Source of the DNA: an uncultured Alphaproteobacteria bacterium
GTDB lineage: Bacteria; Pseudomonadota; Alphaproteobacteria; Methylaequorales; Methylaequoraceae
Reading direction: 5' to 3'
NCBI GenBank assembly: GCA_902522465.1
Contig: CABYVV010000001.1
Location: forward strand, 180,229-244,228
DNA length: 64,000 nt
Shown: positions 1 to 8,405 of the stretch, piece after piece
How the letters are laid out: every line of letters starts with the position of its first letter
How positions within the stretch are numbered: position 1 is the first letter of the stretch
Position numbers and translations under genes: made by a program
The notes under the pieces: generated by a model
The model's database searches: none
The model's input: only the letters and a program-made list of their open reading frames with translations
What the model was told of the DNA's origin: nothing

Positions 1-458
1 AGTGAAATCATTCCATTAATTGAACCTGCGTGGCACACTATTAAAACGTCATTATTAAGTTCTATAATATTTTCAAGAAAATTATTTAATCTTTTTAAGA
101 ACTGAGAGTTACTTTCTCCATTAGGTATTTTAAATGCTAGCAGATTATTTTCCCACTCCTCCAACATATTTTTAGGAATATCTCCCATTTTTTTCATTTC
201 CCAATCTCCTAAATTCATTTCTTTTATTCTATCATCAATTGTAAAATCGGAAGTTATCTGTTTTGTAAGTTTAATACATCTTTTTAGGGGACTAGAAAAA
301 ACATTGATTTTTTTGAAGTCGATTTTTTCAAGAAATATTTTTTTTTTTATTTGTTTTACTTCTTTTAAAAAAGTATTAGAAACATCAAGGTCTGTCTGCC
401 CATAAAAAACATCATTAGCGACATCTAGGGATGTATGTCTTAACAAATATATTTTCAT
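1..458 (-). CDS. Histidine phosphatase family protein, alpha-ribazole phosphatase-like (partial, 3' end beyond window)
   Basis: This ORF is absent from the track because it runs off the left edge. Reading the reverse strand from an ATG at 458 gives MKIYLLRHTSLDVAND followed by FYGQTDLDV. The RHT start and the YGxTD segment fit the alpha-ribazole phosphatase (CobC) branch of the histidine phosphatase superfamily better than phosphoglycerate mutase. SSPLKRC, GDWE and CHAGSI follow in the expected order, the last carrying the second catalytic His. CobC-type enzymes remove the 5'-phosphate of alpha-ribazole in cobalamin assembly, but no other clear cobalamin gene is in the window, so the substrate is open. 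The start codon overlaps the stop of the acylphosphatase gene (TGATG), which suggests coupling. Confidence 0.75.
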   Translation of the reverse strand, partial: MKIYLLRHTSLDVANDVFYGQTDLDVSNTFLKEVKQIKKKIFLEKIDFKKINVFSSPLKRCIKLTKQITSDFTIDDRIKEMNLGDWEMKKMGDIPKNMLEEWENNLLAFKIPNGESNSQFLKRLNNFLENIIELNNDVLIVCHAGSINGMIS

Positions 459-727
459 CAGTATAAAATTTTAAAAAAATCGTATTTCTTTAATTCAATA
501 TTTTTTTCATCAATTTTTTCGACTAAAGATAATAAGGGGCCTTTGAGACAAGATTGTAAGAAAAGGTCAACATTCTTTGACTCTCCACAAACCTCGCATT
601 CAACCGTACTATCTTCACAATTTTTGACCCAGCCAGTTAAAGAAAACTCCTCAGCCTTTTTCTTTGTCCACGATCTGAACCCAACACCCTGAACCCTTCC
701 ATATATTTTTACAAACTTACTTTTCAT
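458..727 (-). CDS. acyP: Acylphosphatase
   Basis: The 89-residue protein has the normal length of the small acylphosphatases, which hydrolyse acyl phosphates in the cytoplasm. The signature GRVQGVGFR near residues 10-18 carries the phosphate-binding Arg, and GWVKNCEDSTVECEVCGE supplies the Asn of the second signature. The consensus DG after GWVxN is DS here, a mild change. It lies in a minus-strand run with fxsA upstream (11 bp overlap) and the histidine phosphatase downstream. The physiological substrate is unknown for most bacterial members. Confidence 0.9.
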   Translation of the reverse strand: MKSKFVKIYGRVQGVGFRSWTKKKAEEFSLTGWVKNCEDSTVECEVCGESKNVDLFLQSCLKGPLLSLVEKIDEKNIELKKYDFFKILY

Positions 728-1118
728 CTAAATCCTTATAATCCACTTCAATAATTTCTTTATTCTCTTTTTTTTGCGAATTTTTATGTACATAATTTTT
801 TGCATTCTTGGGTATGAAATCCCAAACCAAATGTCTTACTGACTTAACCAAAATAAAAATTCCTATTACATCAGTGATAAAACCAGGGATCAACAGAAGA
901 ATTCCTGCTATTTTTTTAAACACCCATTCCTCAGGATTTAAGGAAAGATCTTTGATGCCTTGTAAGTTTACTCCTGATCTAATTAAATATAAGCCACATA
1001 GTCCTGAAACCAAAATAAAAATAATCACTGGCAAAAAACCAAAAAAATCACCACCTAATATAAATAAGAATAATTCAATAAACGGTAGAAACAATATAAA
1101 TTTTAAACCCATAATCAT
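717..1118 (-). CDS. fxsA: FxsA family inner-membrane protein
   Basis: The protein has 133 residues and several hydrophobic segments: FILFLPFIELFLFILGG, FLPVIIFILVSGLCGLYLI and IAGILLLIPGFITDVIGIFILV. The LLLIPGFITDVIG segment after a short amphipathic stretch is the hallmark of the FxsA family (YtzA/FxsA), whose E. coli member relieves exclusion of phage T7 when overproduced. Its normal role is not known. The C-terminus is charged and probably cytoplasmic. The start is ATG 1118 or ATG 1112. The gene overlaps acyP by 11 bp. Confidence 0.85.
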   Translation of the reverse strand: MIMGLKFILFLPFIELFLFILGGDFFGFLPVIIFILVSGLCGLYLIRSGVNLQGIKDLSLNPEEWVFKKIAGILLLIPGFITDVIGIFILVKSVRHLVWDFIPKNAKNYVHKNSQKKENKEIIEVDYKDLDEK

Positions 1119-1158
1119 GTATTAACATTTTTAGATTTAATTTAAAACTCATTTGCTA

Positions 1159-1581
1159 ATGGAAAATTACTTAATCTTCTCAACTTCAATTATAAAATTT
1201 TTATTACCATTTCTTATTGGTAGTTTAGTCTTTTTTTCAACGATAATCGCACCAAATACTTTTATCAATCTTGACACAAAGAATGCGAGAAAGTTTATTA
1301 GATCTACCTTCCCTAAACTTTATCTATGGTCATTGATCATTAGTTTAATATTAACTATTCTTATGTTATTTATTAATGTTTTATTTGGAATAGTTTTATT
1401 TTTAGTTTCTTTTGGATTTTTCTTTTCTAGGCAATATTTAACACATTGGATTAATGAAGCAAGTGATCTATCGACTAAATCTGAGAATCAAAAAAAGAAA
1501 TTTAGCAGACTACATACCCTTAGCGTGGGTATTTTCATAAGTCAAATATTATGTCTTACTGTTATTTCTTTTATTTTTTAG
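1159..1581 (+). CDS. DUF4149/TMEM205-like membrane protein
   Basis: About 140 residues with four predicted membrane helices. The segment STIIAPNTFINLDTKNARKFIRSTFPKLY matches the DUF4149 pattern (pore-like FxxxxIAPxxF, then an RxxFPxxY segment). No function is established for the bacterial family. The track starts at a TTG (1153), but the ATG at 1159, giving MENYLIFSTS, is the more likely start. It converges on the HAD gene with a 4 bp overlap and diverges from fxsA with about 40 bp between starts. Confidence 0.7.
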   Translation: MENYLIFSTSIIKFLLPFLIGSLVFFSTIIAPNTFINLDTKNARKFIRSTFPKLYLWSLIISLILTILMLFINVLFGIVLFLVSFGFFFSRQYLTHWINEASDLSTKSENQKKKFSRLHTLSVGIFISQILCLTVISFIF

Positions 1582-2333
1582 TTTGCAATTATCTTTTCTA
1601 AAAGGTCAATATTTACAACCTTATTTCCAAACGTCTTTCCTTTTATTCTTTTAAAAGGAGCCTGGATTTCCCCCAAATCAGAAACAACAACATCAGCATC
1701 AGTAAAATTTTCATCTCTAGTAAACATTGAAGGAGTTACTATAACATTTAAGTTTGCATTTTTCGCAGACTGTAAACCCCTTAAGGAATCTTCTATTGCA
1801 ATACAGGCTTGAGGAGGCAATCTAAGTTTCTCTAGACTCCATTCATATATCTCTGGGGATGGTCTTTTATGTTTAGTCAGGTTTCCATGTGCTATTAAGT
1901 CAAAAATTGAGTTTGGGTCCATGTCAAGTCCTTTTGTGAACAATGTAAATAAACTTTCTTCAGAATTGGAAGACACAATAACGATTCTTTTTCTTTTTAA
2001 TTTCAGTTCATTTATTAATCTTAAAACCCCTGGCCTCATTTTAATTTCTGAATCAGAAATATGATCTTCAAAAATTTCACATTTAACTTTATGAATTGAG
2101 TTTATATATTTTGTCAAATTTTTGTATTCCATCATTTCAGGCCAAGCTCTTTTTATGTAATGTATGATTCTTTCTTTTCCATCACCAATGTTGATTAATT
2201 CTTTATAAATAGCTTCATCCCAAAACCAATCTAAATTAAATTCTTTAAAAGATTCATTAAATGATTTTCTATGAAGGTTTTCTGTCTCCGCTATAGTTCC
2301 GTCAACATCAAAAAAAACAGCGCTAAGTTCCAT
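1578..2333 (-). CDS. HAD-superfamily phosphatase, CbbY/beta-phosphoglucomutase-like
   Basis: The 251-residue protein opens with FFDVDGTIAETE, the DxDGT nucleophile motif of HAD subfamily IA. An alpha-helical cap (residues ~20-100) follows, then VVSSNS (motif II), a Lys in the KHKRPSPEIY segment, and IAIEDSLRGLQSA (motif III/IV acidic pair). This layout is CbbY/PGMB-like and is not the GmhB family. It overlaps hldE by 11 bp, so it is probably co-transcribed with the heptose gene and may act on a sugar phosphate. The exact substrate cannot be read from sequence. Confidence 0.8.
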   Translation of the reverse strand: MELSAVFFDVDGTIAETENLHRKSFNESFKEFNLDWFWDEAIYKELINIGDGKERIIHYIKRAWPEMMEYKNLTKYINSIHKVKCEIFEDHISDSEIKMRPGVLRLINELKLKRKRIVIVSSNSEESLFTLFTKGLDMDPNSIFDLIAHGNLTKHKRPSPEIYEWSLEKLRLPPQACIAIEDSLRGLQSAKNANLNVIVTPSMFTRDENFTDADVVVSDLGEIQAPFKRIKGKTFGNKVVNIDLLEKIIAN

Positions 2334-3741
2334 GTTTGATTTTCCTTATAATTTTAGAGGTAGATTTTCCCTTTACACATTTAATTAGGTTTACTCTACC
2401 TCCCCACTTTTTGACTTCCCTATGACCAACCACTTCATTAATTGAATAATCGTCACCCTTAAATATTATCTTGGGTTTTATGATTTTAATTAAATTTAAG
2501 GGTGTTTTTTCGTCAAAAATAACAATGCGGTCAATAAAATTAAAATTTTTAAGTATTTCTGATCTTTCTTTTTCATTGAGAATTGGTCTATCTTTTCCCT
2601 TAATCTTCTTAATTGAATCGTCACTATTTAGACCGAGAATAAGAAAATCGCATTTTTTTCTAGCTTCTTTCAAGTAATGTATGTGACCTTGATGAATCAA
2701 ATCAAAACAACCATTAGTGAAACCAATTTTCTTATTGAATGTTTTTTTTAACATATTTTGAATTTGATCAATTGTACATATTTTTTCATTAGGATTTGAA
2801 TCTAATAAATCAGACTGACTCACAACTGTAGTGCCGAACTTACCTACAGCAATTCCAGCCGCATCATTTGCTATCTCAGTTGCATTTGGCAAAGATTTGC
2901 CTTTAGCTAAACCGGATGCAATATATGCTAAAACTGTGTCGCCAGCACCAGAGACATCATAAACCTCTCTTGCCCTTGAGGGCAAATGGATGTTTTTTTT
3001 ATTATCTACTATAGAGATACCCTCAGAACTTCTTGTAGTTACGATTGTGTTAAAATTAAATTTTTTGATTAACTTATTAGATAAATTTACAACTGTTCTC
3101 TCTGATCCTAAAACTTTATCATCATGATTTGAAGCCTCGAGTAATTCTTTGAAATTTGGTGTAATTATATCTGCACCTTTATACGCAGTAAAATCTGCTT
3201 TTTTAGGATCAACTATTATTTTTTTATTTTTTTTTTTTGATATTTTGATAATTTCTTTTAATACTGAATTAGTGAGCATGCCTTTATTATAATCAGAAAT
3301 AACTACTACATCACAAAAATCGATTTTATTATCAAATTTTGTCAAAATTTTTTTCTCAATTATTGTGTCAATAGGATCTATAATCTCTTTATCTACCCTC
3401 AATATTTGTTGATTATTTGAAACAAATCTTATTTTTTTTGTAGTACATCTTTTCTTATCAATTATTAGGTCATGGGTTAATTTTTTAGTTTCTCCAAGTA
3501 GCTTCCTTAAAACTCTGTAGTCTTCATCATTACCTGAAATAGAAATGATGTGGCAAATACTTCCAGCTGCACAGACATTTCTAGCTACATTGCCACAACC
3601 TCCTAAAACTTCGTATTTATTATCATTTATTTTCAAAACTGGAATAGGCGCTTCAGGTGAAATTCTTCTTACATCTCCGTGAGAATAAGAATCAAGTATT
3701 ATATCACCTAAACAAAGTACCTTGCCATCATTATTAGTCAT
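2323..3741 (-). CDS. hldE: Bifunctional heptose 7-phosphate kinase / heptose 1-phosphate adenylyltransferase
   Basis: This gene makes ADP-heptose precursor for the LPS inner core. The N-terminal PfkB-type kinase (about residues 10-310) shows GGCGNVARN and [14 protein letters not shown], the latter holding the catalytic Asp. The C-terminal adenylyltransferase (about 340-472) starts [17 protein letters not shown], with the HxGH nucleotidyltransferase motif. Length is normal for HldE. The track start at 3768 lies inside the upstream gene. The ATG at 3741 is preceded by AAAGGAGAT at proper spacing and gives MTNNDGKV, so I use it. The neighbouring uxs-like gene and HAD phosphatase make an envelope-sugar operon. 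Confidence 0.93.
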   Translation of the reverse strand: MTNNDGKVLCLGDIILDSYSHGDVRRISPEAPIPVLKINDNKYEVLGGCGNVARNVCAAGSICHIISISGNDEDYRVLRKLLGETKKLTHDLIIDKKRCTTKKIRFVSNNQQILRVDKEIIDPIDTIIEKKILTKFDNKIDFCDVVVISDYNKGMLTNSVLKEIIKISKKKNKKIIVDPKKADFTAYKGADIITPNFKELLEASNHDDKVLGSERTVVNLSNKLIKKFNFNTIVTTRSSEGISIVDNKKNIHLPSRAREVYDVSGAGDTVLAYIASGLAKGKSLPNATEIANDAAGIAVGKFGTTVVSQSDLLDSNPNEKICTIDQIQNMLKKTFNKKIGFTNGCFDLIHQGHIHYLKEARKKCDFLILGLNSDDSIKKIKGKDRPILNEKERSEILKNFNFIDRIVIFDEKTPLNLIKIIKPKIIFKGDDYSINEVVGHREVKKWGGRVNLIKCVKGKSTSKIIRKIKHGT

Positions 3742-4684
3742 TTTTATCTCCTTTAAGAAGTAGATCAAAATACTCTACTGTTTTTTTTAATCCTGAGAGT
3801 CTATTAAACTTTGGTGACCACCTTAACTTTTTTTCAGCAAGTGATATATCAGGGCATCTCATCTGTGGGTCATCTGAAGGGAGTTTTTCATGAATTATTT
3901 TTGATTTACTTCCAGTAAGATCAATTATCTCTTTAGCCAATTCAATAATTGATATTTCACTTGGATTTCCAAGGTTAATTGGACCAGAAAATTTTTCTTT
4001 CTTCATCATCAACAAAATTCCGTCTATCAAGTCATCTATATAACAAAAAGATCTAGTCTGCCGACCCTCGCCATAAACTGTGATATTCTTATTTTTTAGA
4101 GCTTGTAAAATGAAATTTGATACCACTCTCCCATCGTTTGGCTGCATTCTAGGTCCAAAGGTATTAAATATCCTTATCACTTTTATATCTAAATTATGTT
4201 GTCTTTTATAATCCCAAAAAATTGTTTCAGCGCATCTTTTTCCTTCATCATAACAGGCTCTGGGTCCCTCTATACTTACTGCACCTTTGTATGACTCTTT
4301 TTGAGGGTGTATTTCAGGATCACCATAAATTTCAGAAGTAGAAGCTTGCATTATTCTTGCTTTGGTTCTCTTTGCTAAACCAAGCATATTTATAGCTCCA
4401 TGTACGCAAGTCTTGACAGTTTGTACAGGATCATTTTGGTAATGAATAGGAGAGGCAGGACAAGCAAAATTATATATCTCATCAACTTCTACATATAATG
4501 GAAAGGTAACGTCATGCCTTAATAGTTCAAAGTTTTTATTATTATAAATTCTTTTTAAGTTATCCTCACTCCCGGTATAGAAATTATCACAGCAAATCAC
4601 ATAGTTACCCTCTTTTATTAATGATTCACATAAAAAAGATCCTATAAAACCAGCTCCTCCTGTTACTAAAACTCTTTTTTTCAT
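3734..4684 (-). CDS. UDP-glucuronate decarboxylase / UDP-xylose synthase-type epimerase
   Basis: This 316-residue extended short-chain dehydrogenase has the NAD-binding motif [12 protein letters not shown] at its N-terminus and the YDEGKR catalytic Tyr-Lys pair. [18 protein letters not shown] and DGRVVSNFI are strongly conserved in UDP-xylose synthases, and [11 protein letters not shown] is also diagnostic. The likely reaction is UDP-glucuronate to UDP-xylose plus CO2, supplying surface polysaccharide or LPS. It starts within the DUF2141 stop codon (ATGA overlap) and overlaps hldE by 8 bp, so the three genes are probably co-translated. Confidence 0.88.
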   Translation of the reverse strand: MKKRVLVTGGAGFIGSFLCESLIKEGNYVICCDNFYTGSEDNLKRIYNNKNFELLRHDVTFPLYVEVDEIYNFACPASPIHYQNDPVQTVKTCVHGAINMLGLAKRTKARIMQASTSEIYGDPEIHPQKESYKGAVSIEGPRACYDEGKRCAETIFWDYKRQHNLDIKVIRIFNTFGPRMQPNDGRVVSNFILQALKNKNITVYGEGRQTRSFCYIDDLIDGILLMMKKEKFSGPINLGNPSEISIIELAKEIIDLTGSKSKIIHEKLPSDDPQMRCPDISLAEKKLRWSPKFNRLSGLKKTVEYFDLLLKGDKND

Positions 4685-5106
4685 CTTAATTCAATATTTA
4701 ATTCTATTTCCTGAGAAGCACCCACAAATACAGAAGCATCCTCAAATTTCGGAGGTCCTAAAAATACAGGTGCATTCCTGCTAAAACCATATCTTTCAGT
4801 GGGTATTGCTAAGAAGGAATCAAATTCGTTATTCGAATTCTTATCATGAAATATTGCAACAGCATAATATGCTTCATCTAAATTTTGTATAACAAGTCCA
4901 TTTTTTAGAACTTCAGATACCTCTATATAACCACCTATGATTTTTCCTTTTTCATCTGGGAAATCATTTGGACTGTTGTATATTCCGTAGTGAATAGCAC
5001 CTTTTTTTTCTTTTATATTTGAAATCTTAATTTTTAATTTTCCCGCAAAAGAGTTAGTGTAAAATATCAAAAATAAAAAAGTCAAAATTATTGTTTTAAT
5101 TTTCAT
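4681..5106 (-). CDS. DUF2141 secreted protein
   Basis: A signal peptide ([22 protein letters not shown]) is followed by about 120 residues. [34 protein letters not shown] and [11 protein letters not shown] are the conserved elements of DUF2141. Such proteins are predicted to be periplasmic, with no known activity. I use the ATG at 5106 because it places the signal peptide at the N-terminus. The track start at 5139 adds eleven residues before it. The gene is first in the minus-strand run into the UDP-xylose synthase-like gene and hldE. Confidence 0.8.
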   Translation of the reverse strand: MKIKTIILTFLFLIFYTNSFAGKLKIKISNIKEKKGAIHYGIYNSPNDFPDEKGKIIGGYIEVSEVLKNGLVIQNLDEAYYAVAIFHDKNSNNEFDSFLAIPTERYGFSRNAPVFLGPPKFEDASVFVGASQEIELNIELR

Positions 5107-5164
5107 TTTTACAATTTTTTTATTTCTTAATAATAACAAAATTTGTATGCTAATAATATCTAAA

Positions 5165-5857
5165 ATGAGATATTACATTTTAAAAATAATATTGGTATTT
5201 TTTTATACTCTCATTTGTTGTAACCCAGCTTATTCAAACAGTGAAAAGAAAGTTACAGCTGTTGAGCTTATACATAGTTCTGAACAATTACTAAAAAATT
5301 TAATTCCCAACGAAGAATTCAACAATTTAGACGAGTATATCGAAAATTCCAGAGCAATTATTTTGTTTCCTGAAATTTATGAGGGAGGACTTATTTTTGG
5401 GGCAAAGGGAGGAAATGGTATCTTACTTATAAGAAGGTCTGAAAAAGAATTTTCTGGACCATTTTTTTATTCCATTGGTGGTGTTAGTTTTGGTTTGCAA
5501 ATAGGAGCAAAATCAGCTCAAGTCTTAATGGCAATAATGACAAATAGAGGATTAAAATCCTTATTAAAAGAACGAGTTAAATTAGGCGTTGATGTTGATA
5601 TGGCTATGATTAACACTGGTGTAGGTTATTCAGCTGAAAGTACACTAAGACTAGCAGATATTTACACTTTTTCTGATAACACCGGATTGTTTGTTGGTGG
5701 ATCATTCGAAGGTACATATTTGCAACCCAGAAATGATCTAAATAATATTTTACATGGTAAAGAGTTTTCATCAGATGATATACTTAAAAAAAAGGAGATA
5801 TCAAAAGGAATAGAAAGTTTGAAGAAGATCCTCAATAATATTAATAATTACAAATAG
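5165..5857 (+). CDS. SYLF (Ysc84-type lipid-binding) domain secreted protein
   Basis: A signal peptide (MRYYILKIILVFFYTLICCNPAYS) precedes a SYLF domain. The domain shows ARAIILFPEIYEGGLIFGAKGGNG-like sequence, then FYSIGGVSFGLQIGAKSAQ and a C-terminal GLFVGGSFEGTYLQPR. Bacterial SYLF proteins are usually periplasmic or outer-membrane associated and are thought to bind lipid. The track begins at ATG 5147. ATG 5165 gives a cleaner signal peptide, but neither has a strong Shine-Dalgarno. The stop codon overlaps the GTG start of the next gene. Confidence 0.82.
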   Translation: MRYYILKIILVFFYTLICCNPAYSNSEKKVTAVELIHSSEQLLKNLIPNEEFNNLDEYIENSRAIILFPEIYEGGLIFGAKGGNGILLIRRSEKEFSGPFFYSIGGVSFGLQIGAKSAQVLMAIMTNRGLKSLLKERVKLGVDVDMAMINTGVGYSAESTLRLADIYTFSDNTGLFVGGSFEGTYLQPRNDLNNILHGKEFSSDDILKKKEISKGIESLKKILNNINNYK

Positions 5858-6573
5858 TGGCTAAGGATCAAGCAATTATATTATGTGGTCATGGATCAAG
5901 AAATTCTACTCATGTAAAAGATTTTTTAGATCTTAAAAATAAATTAAAAGAAAAAGTAAAAGATATCGACCTTTATCATTGCTTTATTGAAATTAATGAA
6001 CCTTCAATAGAAATTTGCATAAAAGAAAATATAAAACATTATAAAAAATTATATTTTTTTCCGTTATTGCTTTTCGAAGGCAGACATTTAGTAGAAGATA
6101 TTAATAGAAAATTAAAAAAAATATCAGAGAAAGAAAATACAAGAATTTTAATTATTAATAAGCTCTCATTAATCAATGATCTACTTCCTATGTTTTTTAA
6201 TATCATAAAAAAGTTTCACCCCAATGGTTATGACTTTTTTATTACTTCATGCTCTTACAGTAAAAAAGATAAAGTTATAGATGAACTCAAGTCATATACT
6301 GAGAAACTATCAAAGAAGCTTAAAATTAAAAAAAAAATTTTTCATTTTGTAGGTGATGAGAAGAATGTTTTATCAAAAATAGAAAACTTCAAAAGAGAGC
6401 CAAGGATATTACTTCATCCAGTTTTCTTTTTTGATGGGTTTTTATACAAAAAGAATATTGAAAAACTATCTTCCATTAATCGTCTAGATAAACTTTGGCC
6501 ACTTTCTCATTACGAGGACATAGTAACTTTAATTTCCAAAAAATTAATTCAGGGTCTTAACACTCTCAATTAA
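5857..6573 (+). CDS. CbiX/SirB-like class II chelatase family protein
   Basis: A GTG start overlaps the previous stop codon by one base. The N-terminal half has AIILCGHGSRN, the family's metal-binding His near the N-terminus, and FFPLLLFEGRHLVEDI, which carries a second His in the expected place. The C-terminal half resembles a second, degenerate chelatase repeat ending LHPVFFFDGFLYK. CbiX and SirB insert Co or Fe into sirohydrochlorin. A uroporphyrinogen methyltransferase-like gene follows at 7142, which supports siroheme synthesis. The 3' end overlaps the convergent ankyrin gene by 30 bp. Confidence 0.72.
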   Translation: MAKDQAIILCGHGSRNSTHVKDFLDLKNKLKEKVKDIDLYHCFIEINEPSIEICIKENIKHYKKLYFFPLLLFEGRHLVEDINRKLKKISEKENTRILIINKLSLINDLLPMFFNIIKKFHPNGYDFFITSCSYSKKDKVIDELKSYTEKLSKKLKIKKKIFHFVGDEKNVLSKIENFKREPRILLHPVFFFDGFLYKKNIEKLSSINRLDKLWPLSHYEDIVTLISKKLIQGLNTLN

Positions 6574-7119
6574 TTTTTTAACAATTAAATTTCTTGATTC
6601 GTTGGAATAATCAAAAATTGTTTTACCAGAGAAATCGGTTAAATCCTTATCAATTTCTTTTTTGACAAGTATATTTATAGCATTAATATTGTCCTTCTCA
6701 ATGCTATGCATCAGTGCAGTCATTCCAACTGCGTCCTGAAAATTAATATTTACTCCACTCTCTAAAATGTCATCAATAAGTGAATATTTATTGAGAGATA
6801 CATAATAAATTAAAATAGATGAATTTTTTAAAATCTTGATTTTTGGGTTTGCACCTTTACTAATTAAGAGTTTAAACATTTTTTTATCATTATTTGACAA
6901 TGCATATGCTAAAGCAACCAAATTACTCGAATCTTTATAATTAACAGATGCATCTTTGTCCAACATCTCTTCAACTTTTTGATATCTTTTTTTTTTTACT
7001 GCTGTCATAAAGACCCTATCAATTAATATGTCGCTTTCATCAACAGAAAATACTTTTTTCTCAGTAATTATGACAAAGAAAAAAATAAAAATAAAAAAAA
7101 AATGGTTTTTTTTGATCAT
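6544..7119 (-). CDS. Ankyrin-repeat protein with signal peptide
   Basis: From the ATG at 7119 the protein starts MIKKNHFFFIFIFFFVIITEKKVFS, a signal peptide or N-terminal anchor. Roughly four ankyrin-like units follow: ALSNNDKKMFKLLISKGANPKIK, YYVSLNKYSLIDDILESGVNINFQD, GMTALMHSIEKDNINAINILVKK and LTDFSGKTIFDYS. Ankyrin units mediate protein binding. A periplasmic or membrane-tethered place is inferred from the leader only. It is antisense to the end of the chelatase gene and nested between two tetrapyrrole-type genes on the other strand. Confidence 0.75.
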   Translation of the reverse strand: MIKKNHFFFIFIFFFVIITEKKVFSVDESDILIDRVFMTAVKKKRYQKVEEMLDKDASVNYKDSSNLVALAYALSNNDKKMFKLLISKGANPKIKILKNSSILIYYVSLNKYSLIDDILESGVNINFQDAVGMTALMHSIEKDNINAINILVKKEIDKDLTDFSGKTIFDYSNESRNLIVKKLIESVKTLN

Positions 7120-7141
7120 TTTTGCATATTCATAAATATAT

Positions 7142-7834
7142 ATGATCTCACAAACCACAAAAAAAATCTATATAATTGGTACTAATCCCTTAGATATATC
7201 TGATTGCACTCTTTATGCATTAAAAAAGATCAATGACTCAAACCTAATAATTATTCCAAAAAAATTTAAAAAAAAATTTATTAACTCAATAAAGTTGGAT
7301 CATCATCAAATAATATATGAAGAAGACCTTTCAATCACAAATGGAAAAAAGCTATGGAAAAAGATCACTAAACTACTTTCCTCGTATGAAGTCATAACTC
7401 ATTTAGTTGATGGTGACCCATATATTGATGGTTTAGGATACCAGGAGTTACTTTTCTTTAATAATCACAAGTTAGATTGCGAAATAATACCAGGTGTTGT
7501 CAAAGTTATTGATTGTTTAAATTTAAACTCAGATTTGCTTACTGATAGAGATAAAAACTCTTCAGTAACATTTGTAAAACAATTTAACAAAAGAAGAGTG
7601 GCTAATCTATTCTACAATTTTTATTTTGAGAAATTGCTAATATTTTTAAAACACGAAAAAGAATATAACGAAATGAATGAGATCTTATTAGGGTCAAATA
7701 AGAAAAATAAATTTACGATTCGTTTACCAATTAAAAATAAATTAAAAAAAATAAATTTAAATTATAAACAAAAAGGGCTTAAAAATTTGAATTTTCCTAC
7801 TTATATAATAATCGATAATGGTGAAAAAATATAA
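7142..7834 (+). CDS. Divergent uroporphyrinogen-III C-methyltransferase-like tetrapyrrole methylase
   Basis: Residues 7-40 (KKIYIIGTNPLDISDCTLYALKKINDSNLIII) follow the N-terminal pattern of SAM-dependent tetrapyrrole methylases, with the usual GAGPGD replaced by GTNPLD. THLVDGDPYIDGLGYQELLFF...CEIIPGVVKV matches the GGDPF-GRGxEE-VPG block of SUMT/CobA. The C-terminal third is poorly conserved. The probable role is making precorrin-2 from uroporphyrinogen III for siroheme, with the CbiX-like protein as partner. No dehydrogenase domain is attached. The altered glycine-rich motif makes the activity less certain. It overlaps the SCO1 gene by 17 bp. Confidence 0.6.
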   Translation: MISQTTKKIYIIGTNPLDISDCTLYALKKINDSNLIIIPKKFKKKFINSIKLDHHQIIYEEDLSITNGKKLWKKITKLLSSYEVITHLVDGDPYIDGLGYQELLFFNNHKLDCEIIPGVVKVIDCLNLNSDLLTDRDKNSSVTFVKQFNKRRVANLFYNFYFEKLLIFLKHEKEYNEMNEILLGSNKKNKFTIRLPIKNKLKKINLNYKQKGLKNLNFPTYIIIDNGEKI

Positions 7835-8405
7835 ATCAATATTTAAAAAAAATGCTTTAATGATGGCTTCCATTATAATTGTATTAATCATTTCAATATT
7901 TCTAATTGATCAAATTAAATCGAGACAGGCCAACAAAAATTTTAATATTGGTGGAAACTTTATTTTAACTAATCAGTATGGTTTAGAGTATAACTCGAAA
8001 CAAATAAAAAAAAAAAAACTGATTTATTTTGGGTACACATTTTGTCCAGATGTTTGTCCATTTGATGTTTTAAAGCTCTCTAATTTTTTGGATTCAAACC
8101 CAAATTTAAAAGATGATGTAGAATTTATTTTTATTACAGTAGATCCAGAAAGGGATAAGACGGAACAAATAAAGAGTTTTTTGGAAAATTTTAACCCTTC
8201 AATTATTGGTTTAACAGGTTCGAAAAGTCAGGTGGAAAGGGTTATTAGGGATTACAGAATTTTCGTTAGAATTAACGGTTCAAAAGATGATGACAATTAT
8301 CTTGTTGATCATAGCTCTTTGTTTTTTCTGATTGATCAAGAGGATAACTATATTTCACATTTTAGACCAGATGATTTTAAAAAAAACGTGGATAAGTTTT
8401 TCTAG
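7818..8405 (+). CDS. SCO1/SenC family copper protein
   Basis: An N-terminal membrane anchor (MMASIIIVLIISIFLIDQI) precedes a thioredoxin-like domain. The copper ligands are present: TFCPDVCPFD (CxxxC) and the distal His in LVDHSSLFFL. ITVDPERDKTEQIKSFL is also typical. SCO proteins deliver copper to the CuA site of cytochrome c oxidase from the periplasmic face of the membrane. The 5' end overlaps the methyltransferase-like gene, and the 3' end overlaps the convergent PBP gene by 4 bp. Confidence 0.9.
   Translation: MVKKYKSIFKKNALMMASIIIVLIISIFLIDQIKSRQANKNFNIGGNFILTNQYGLEYNSKQIKKKKLIYFGYTFCPDVCPFDVLKLSNFLDSNPNLKDDVEFIFITVDPERDKTEQIKSFLENFNPSIIGLTGSKSQVERVIRDYRIFVRINGSKDDDNYLVDHSSLFFLIDQEDNYISHFRPDDFKKNVDKFF

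Noticed and set aside
808-1125. 105-codon plus-strand ORF
   Set aside because: Antisense of fxsA, which has clear family motifs.
2323-3741. HAD gene next to hldE as GmhB
   Set aside because: The neighbouring phosphatase has a CbbY-type cap and motif order, unlike the capless GmhB family.
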